Source of the DNA: an uncultured Collinsella sp.
Lineage (GTDB): Bacteria; Actinomycetota; Coriobacteriia; Coriobacteriales; Coriobacteriaceae
Assembly (NCBI GenBank): GCA_900549085.1
Contig: URMO01000088.1
Span: 1-7,535 of the forward strand
Direction: 5' to 3'
Length of the DNA: 7,535 nucleotides
Part shown: one piece after another, positions 5,496 through 7,535 of the stretch
Numbering within the stretch: the stretch's first letter is position 1
Layout: each line of letters starts with the position of its first letter
Notes under the pieces: model-generated
Databases searched by the model: none
Told to the model about the DNA's origin: nothing
Seen by the model: the letters and a program-made list of their open reading frames with translations, nothing else
Translations under genes and position numbers: made by a program

Positions 5496-6865
5496 TAGCG
5501 AGGCTCGCCCACGACGGAGCCAGACAGATACCACGTCTTGGCGACATCAATATCAACATCGACGATCTTGCCGATAAGCTGATCGATGCTATAGCCAGCA
5601 GGAATCGGCGCATGCACCGTCTGGTTCTTAGGGCTCTTGCCCAGAAGGACAGCGTCGTTCTTCTTGCTCGTACCCTCAATAAGTGCAGGCACCACGGTGT
5701 GAAGTTCGCCCTGGTTATACTCGTGTGCCGTCGTCTCGATAACCTTGACCAGACGGTTAAAGCGCTCAAGGATAACCTCATGCGGGGTGGGATCATAAAT
5801 CTCAGCTGCCGGGGTACCGGCGCGCTTGGAGTAAATAAACGTGTAGGCCTGAGCATAGCGCACCGTCTCGGCAAGCGACAGCGTCTGCTCAAAGTCTTCC
5901 TCGGTCTCGCCCGGGAAACCCACGATGATATCGGTCGAAAGCGCAATATCGGGCATACGGTTACGAATACGATCGACAAGGCCCAGATAATCCTCGCGCG
6001 TATAACGACGATTCATCTCTTTAAGAATGCGTGTGGAGCCCGACTGAACGGCCAGGTGAAGCTGCGGCATAACGGCAGGCGTCTCGGCCATAGCATCAAT
6101 GGTCTCGGGCAGCAGATCCTTAGGATGAGAAGAGGTAAAGAAGATACGCTCGACGCCCGTATCGCCCACGGCGCGCAGCAGATCGGCAAAACGCGGCTTA
6201 CCAAAGAGATCGCGACCGTAGGAGTTAACGTTTTGGCCCAACAGCGTAATCTCGCGCACGCCCTGTCGCACGAGCCCGGTCACCTCATCGACAATCTCCT
6301 CGAAGGGACGGCTCTTCTCACGACCACGGACGTAGGGCACGATGCAGTACGTACAGAAGTTGTTGCAGCCCGTCATGATGGGCACCCAAGCGTGATATTG
6401 CGTCTCGCGATGCCACGGCATACTCATGGCGTCGGTATCCTCATGCTCATTCGTGCGGATATGGCGCTTGCCATCCAAAAACGCCTCGGCGATAAGCTCG
6501 GCAACGTGCGCAATGGAATGGGTACCAAAAATGACGTTGACGTTATCGACGTTGGTGAGCAAGCCCTCGCCATCGCGCTGGGCGATGCAGCCGCCCACGG
6601 CGACCACGCGCTTACCCGAAGGCGAAAGAGGAAGGCTCTTGCAGGAATTGCACTGACCATACAGGCGCGTATCGGCAGCCTCGCGCACACAGCACGTCAT
6701 GAACACGACAATATCGGCATGCTCCGGATCGAGCGCCATAAGACAGCCATACGAATCGAGCAAGCCACTCACGCGCTCGGAGTCGTGCTGGTTCATCTGG
6801 CAGCCGAATGTGCGGATAAAGTAGGTTTTACCGGCAAGAATATCGCGTACGGAACGCTGGTCCAT
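5495..6865 (-). CDS. miaB: tRNA-2-methylthio-N6-dimethylallyladenosine synthase MiaB
   Basis: A radical-SAM methylthiotransferase that converts i6A37 to ms2i6A37 using two [4Fe-4S] clusters. The 456-residue protein shows the UPF0004 domain with cluster cysteines Cys22 (TFGCQMN), Cys58 (MTCC) and Cys93 (GGCIAQRDGE); the radical-SAM motif CNNFCTYC (Cys167, Cys171, Cys174) followed by IVPYVRGREKSRP; GQNVNSYG; HLAVQSGS; and a C-terminal TRAM RNA-binding domain from about residue 390. Two departures are visible: the usual Asn before the second cluster cysteine is Met (MTCCVREAAD), and there is an extra CNSC pair at Cys72/Cys75. The ATG at 6865 has AGGA nine bases upstream. It lies 65 bp behind spoVS and overlaps miaA by one base. 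Confidence 0.96.
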   Translation of the reverse strand: MDQRSVRDILAGKTYFIRTFGCQMNQHDSERVSGLLDSYGCLMALDPEHADIVVFMTCCVREAADTRLYGQCNSCKSLPLSPSGKRVVAVGGCIAQRDGEGLLTNVDNVNVIFGTHSIAHVAELIAEAFLDGKRHIRTNEHEDTDAMSMPWHRETQYHAWVPIMTGCNNFCTYCIVPYVRGREKSRPFEEIVDEVTGLVRQGVREITLLGQNVNSYGRDLFGKPRFADLLRAVGDTGVERIFFTSSHPKDLLPETIDAMAETPAVMPQLHLAVQSGSTRILKEMNRRYTREDYLGLVDRIRNRMPDIALSTDIIVGFPGETEEDFEQTLSLAETVRYAQAYTFIYSKRAGTPAAEIYDPTPHEVILERFNRLVKVIETTAHEYNQGELHTVVPALIEGTSKKNDAVLLGKSPKNQTVHAPIPAGYSIDQLIGKIVDVDIDVAKTWYLSGSVVGEPR

Positions 6866-6930
6866 GAGCTTACATCCTAACGATGGTATCGACGGGGCAC
6901 ATAGGTGCTACAAGCGTGCAGATGGCTCGC

Positions 6931-7248
6931 TTACGCAACAGGCTTAACGTCGTCCATGACGACGCTATCCATAGCAGCCCGATTAATCTGGTGAACGTAG
7001 ATAGAGAGACGGATTGCCGTGCGCGACTCCCCGTTAATGAGGATGTCGGAGAACACCGGCGCGCAGGAGACATCAAAGCCGGTCGGAATCAGAAAGCCGC
7101 GCGCAATGGCAACGGCCTTGATGGCCTGGTTGACGGCACCGGCACCGACGCATTGAATGTTGACGGGGACGCCATCTTTGACCATGCCGGCAATGGCGCC
7201 GGCAACGGACGCGGGCGATGATTTGCTTGATACCTTCAGGCAATCCAT
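6931..7248 (-). CDS. spoVS: Stage V sporulation protein S homologue (SpoVS family)
   Basis: A 105-residue Alba-like protein of the SpoVS family. The core follows the family closely: MDCLKVSSKSSPASVAGAIAG at the N-terminus, then NIQCVGAGAVNQAIKAVAIARGF, the DVSCAPVFSDI segment and the basic R-S-A-I-R-L-type strand near the end, with a short extra tail (SVVMDDVKPVA). In B. subtilis SpoVS (86 residues) affects sporulation and septation; the family is common in non-sporulating bacteria, where its role is poorly defined and nucleic-acid binding is suspected from its fold. AGGAG lies eight bases before the ATG at 7248; an upstream in-frame TTG at 7287 was rejected for lack of a site. miaB follows 65 bp later with no terminator seen. 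Nothing in the window indicates that the organism sporulates. Confidence 0.93.
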   Translation of the reverse strand: MDCLKVSSKSSPASVAGAIAGMVKDGVPVNIQCVGAGAVNQAIKAVAIARGFLIPTGFDVSCAPVFSDILINGESRTAIRLSIYVHQINRAAMDSVVMDDVKPVA

Positions 7249-7289
7249 GAAGAAACTCCTGCGTTTAAAAGTACGTTTTAACTGCAATA

Positions 7290-7318
7290 ACTGTATCGTA
7301 CCGAGCGGACTCGGTAAA
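7290..7318 (-). promoter_or_regulatory. Candidate spoVS promoter with a palindrome in its spacer
   Basis: On the minus strand TTTACC (7318-7313) and TACAGT (7295-7290) are separated by 17 bases, each a four-of-six match to the -35 and -10 consensus. A perfect 7-bp inverted repeat, TACCGAG (7299-7305) and CTCGGTA (7310-7316), overlaps the -35 and fills most of the spacer, suggesting an operator. As RNA it would be a small hairpin with a UCCG loop, but no U-run follows, so it is not a convincing terminator of the upstream gene. Confidence 0.35.
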
Positions 7319-7322
7319 GATT

Positions 7323-7535
7323 TTATTCCTCTTTGGCAAGATCGAACGTCACCGTGATGCGATCACGCGAAACGCGAATCTTAGGGTCACCGCACAGATT
7401 GAGGTAATACCGGGCAGCGAGGTCGTTAAAGTCACGCTCGACCGCACGCGAAAACTGCGACATATCATCCTTGGCGATGCGAAGACCTCGCCGGTCGTTG
7501 GCAAGATCGACGGGAGGCGGCGCATGGGAGGGGGA
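7323..7535 (-). CDS. C-terminal end of an unrecognised protein (partial)
   Basis: The minus-strand frame is open from the window edge to TAA at 7325-7323, giving the last 70 residues of a longer protein. It starts with a proline-rich stretch (SPSHAPPPVD), then a mostly helical part (IAKDDMSQFSRAVERDF, DLAARYYLNLCGD), and ends in a basic strand-like stretch (PKIRVSRDRITVTFDLAKEE). Codon use is G/C-rich at third positions like the neighbouring genes, which supports real coding. I do not recognise the family. In Firmicutes spoVS follows rny and ymdB, but this C-terminus does not look like either. The gene lies 74 bp upstream of spoVS on the same strand. Confidence 0.6.
   Translation of the reverse strand, partial: SPSHAPPPVDLANDRRGLRIAKDDMSQFSRAVERDFNDLAARYYLNLCGDPKIRVSRDRITVTFDLAKEE

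Noticed and set aside
5496..5534. Upstream GTG start for miaA inside miaB
   Set aside because: The ATG at 5495 overlaps the miaB stop and gives the normal family length.
5309..6880. 523-codon plus-strand open frame antisense to miaB and miaA
   Set aside because: It lies opposite two proteins with full catalytic motifs. Its composition (rich in Arg, His, Leu) is typical of an antisense frame in GC-rich codon use, and no domain is recognised.
7249..7287. Upstream TTG start for spoVS
   Set aside because: AGGAG lies between it and the ATG at 7248, which matches the family N-terminus.
1..7535. CRISPR array, prophage, transposase, tRNA or rRNA gene
   Set aside because: No regularly spaced direct repeats, phage or transposase protein motifs, or RNA-gene signatures were seen on either strand.

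Overview
The window looks like chromosomal DNA of a high-GC Gram-positive, most likely a Coriobacteriia member close to Collinsella. The main reason is the lexA / LysM protein / nrdR arrangement, which matches the conserved actinobacterial layout (in Mycobacterium tuberculosis lexA lies divergent from the LysM gene Rv2719c, followed by nrdR). It is combined here with a SpoVS homologue and a miaB-miaA-hflX cluster. The genus is an inference; no rRNA or other marker is present.

Layout. Bases 1-378 are non-coding or gene-edge sequence dominated by two large palindromes: a perfect 21-bp hairpin (114-164) and a 34-bp-arm palindrome (239-342). Bases 379-1771 carry a minus-strand cluster read in the order LysM membrane protein, nrdR, dut. 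Bases 1772-1934 are a divergent regulatory region with three LexA operators spaced exactly 28 bp apart. Bases 1935-3283 carry lexA and a DUF1624/HGSNAT-like membrane acyltransferase on the plus strand, joined by a one-base TAATG overlap. These converge tail to tail, with a 16-bp overlap, on a second minus-strand cluster: spoVS (6931-7248), miaB, miaA, hflX, the last three also joined by TAATG overlaps. At the right edge is the C-terminal end of an unrecognised minus-strand protein.

How the genes fit together. LexA binding to the shared 1772-1934 region should repress both itself (with the acyltransferase) and the LysM protein. The LysM protein resembles the SOS cell-division suppressors YneA, DivS and Rv2719c. 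The middle LexA box lies exactly between the -35 and -10 elements of a good minus-strand promoter, so DNA damage should induce the LysM gene and possibly nrdR and dut behind it. That would couple a division block to dNTP-pool control. The other cluster is translation and RNA housekeeping: MiaA and MiaB together make ms2i6A37 in tRNA, and HflX is a ribosome-splitting GTPase.

The most interesting items are the three-box LexA array, the lexA-acyltransferase pairing, an 11-bp hairpin that encloses the nrdR start codon, and the long palindromes downstream of dut. No mobile element with a transposase, prophage, CRISPR array or RNA gene was recognised.
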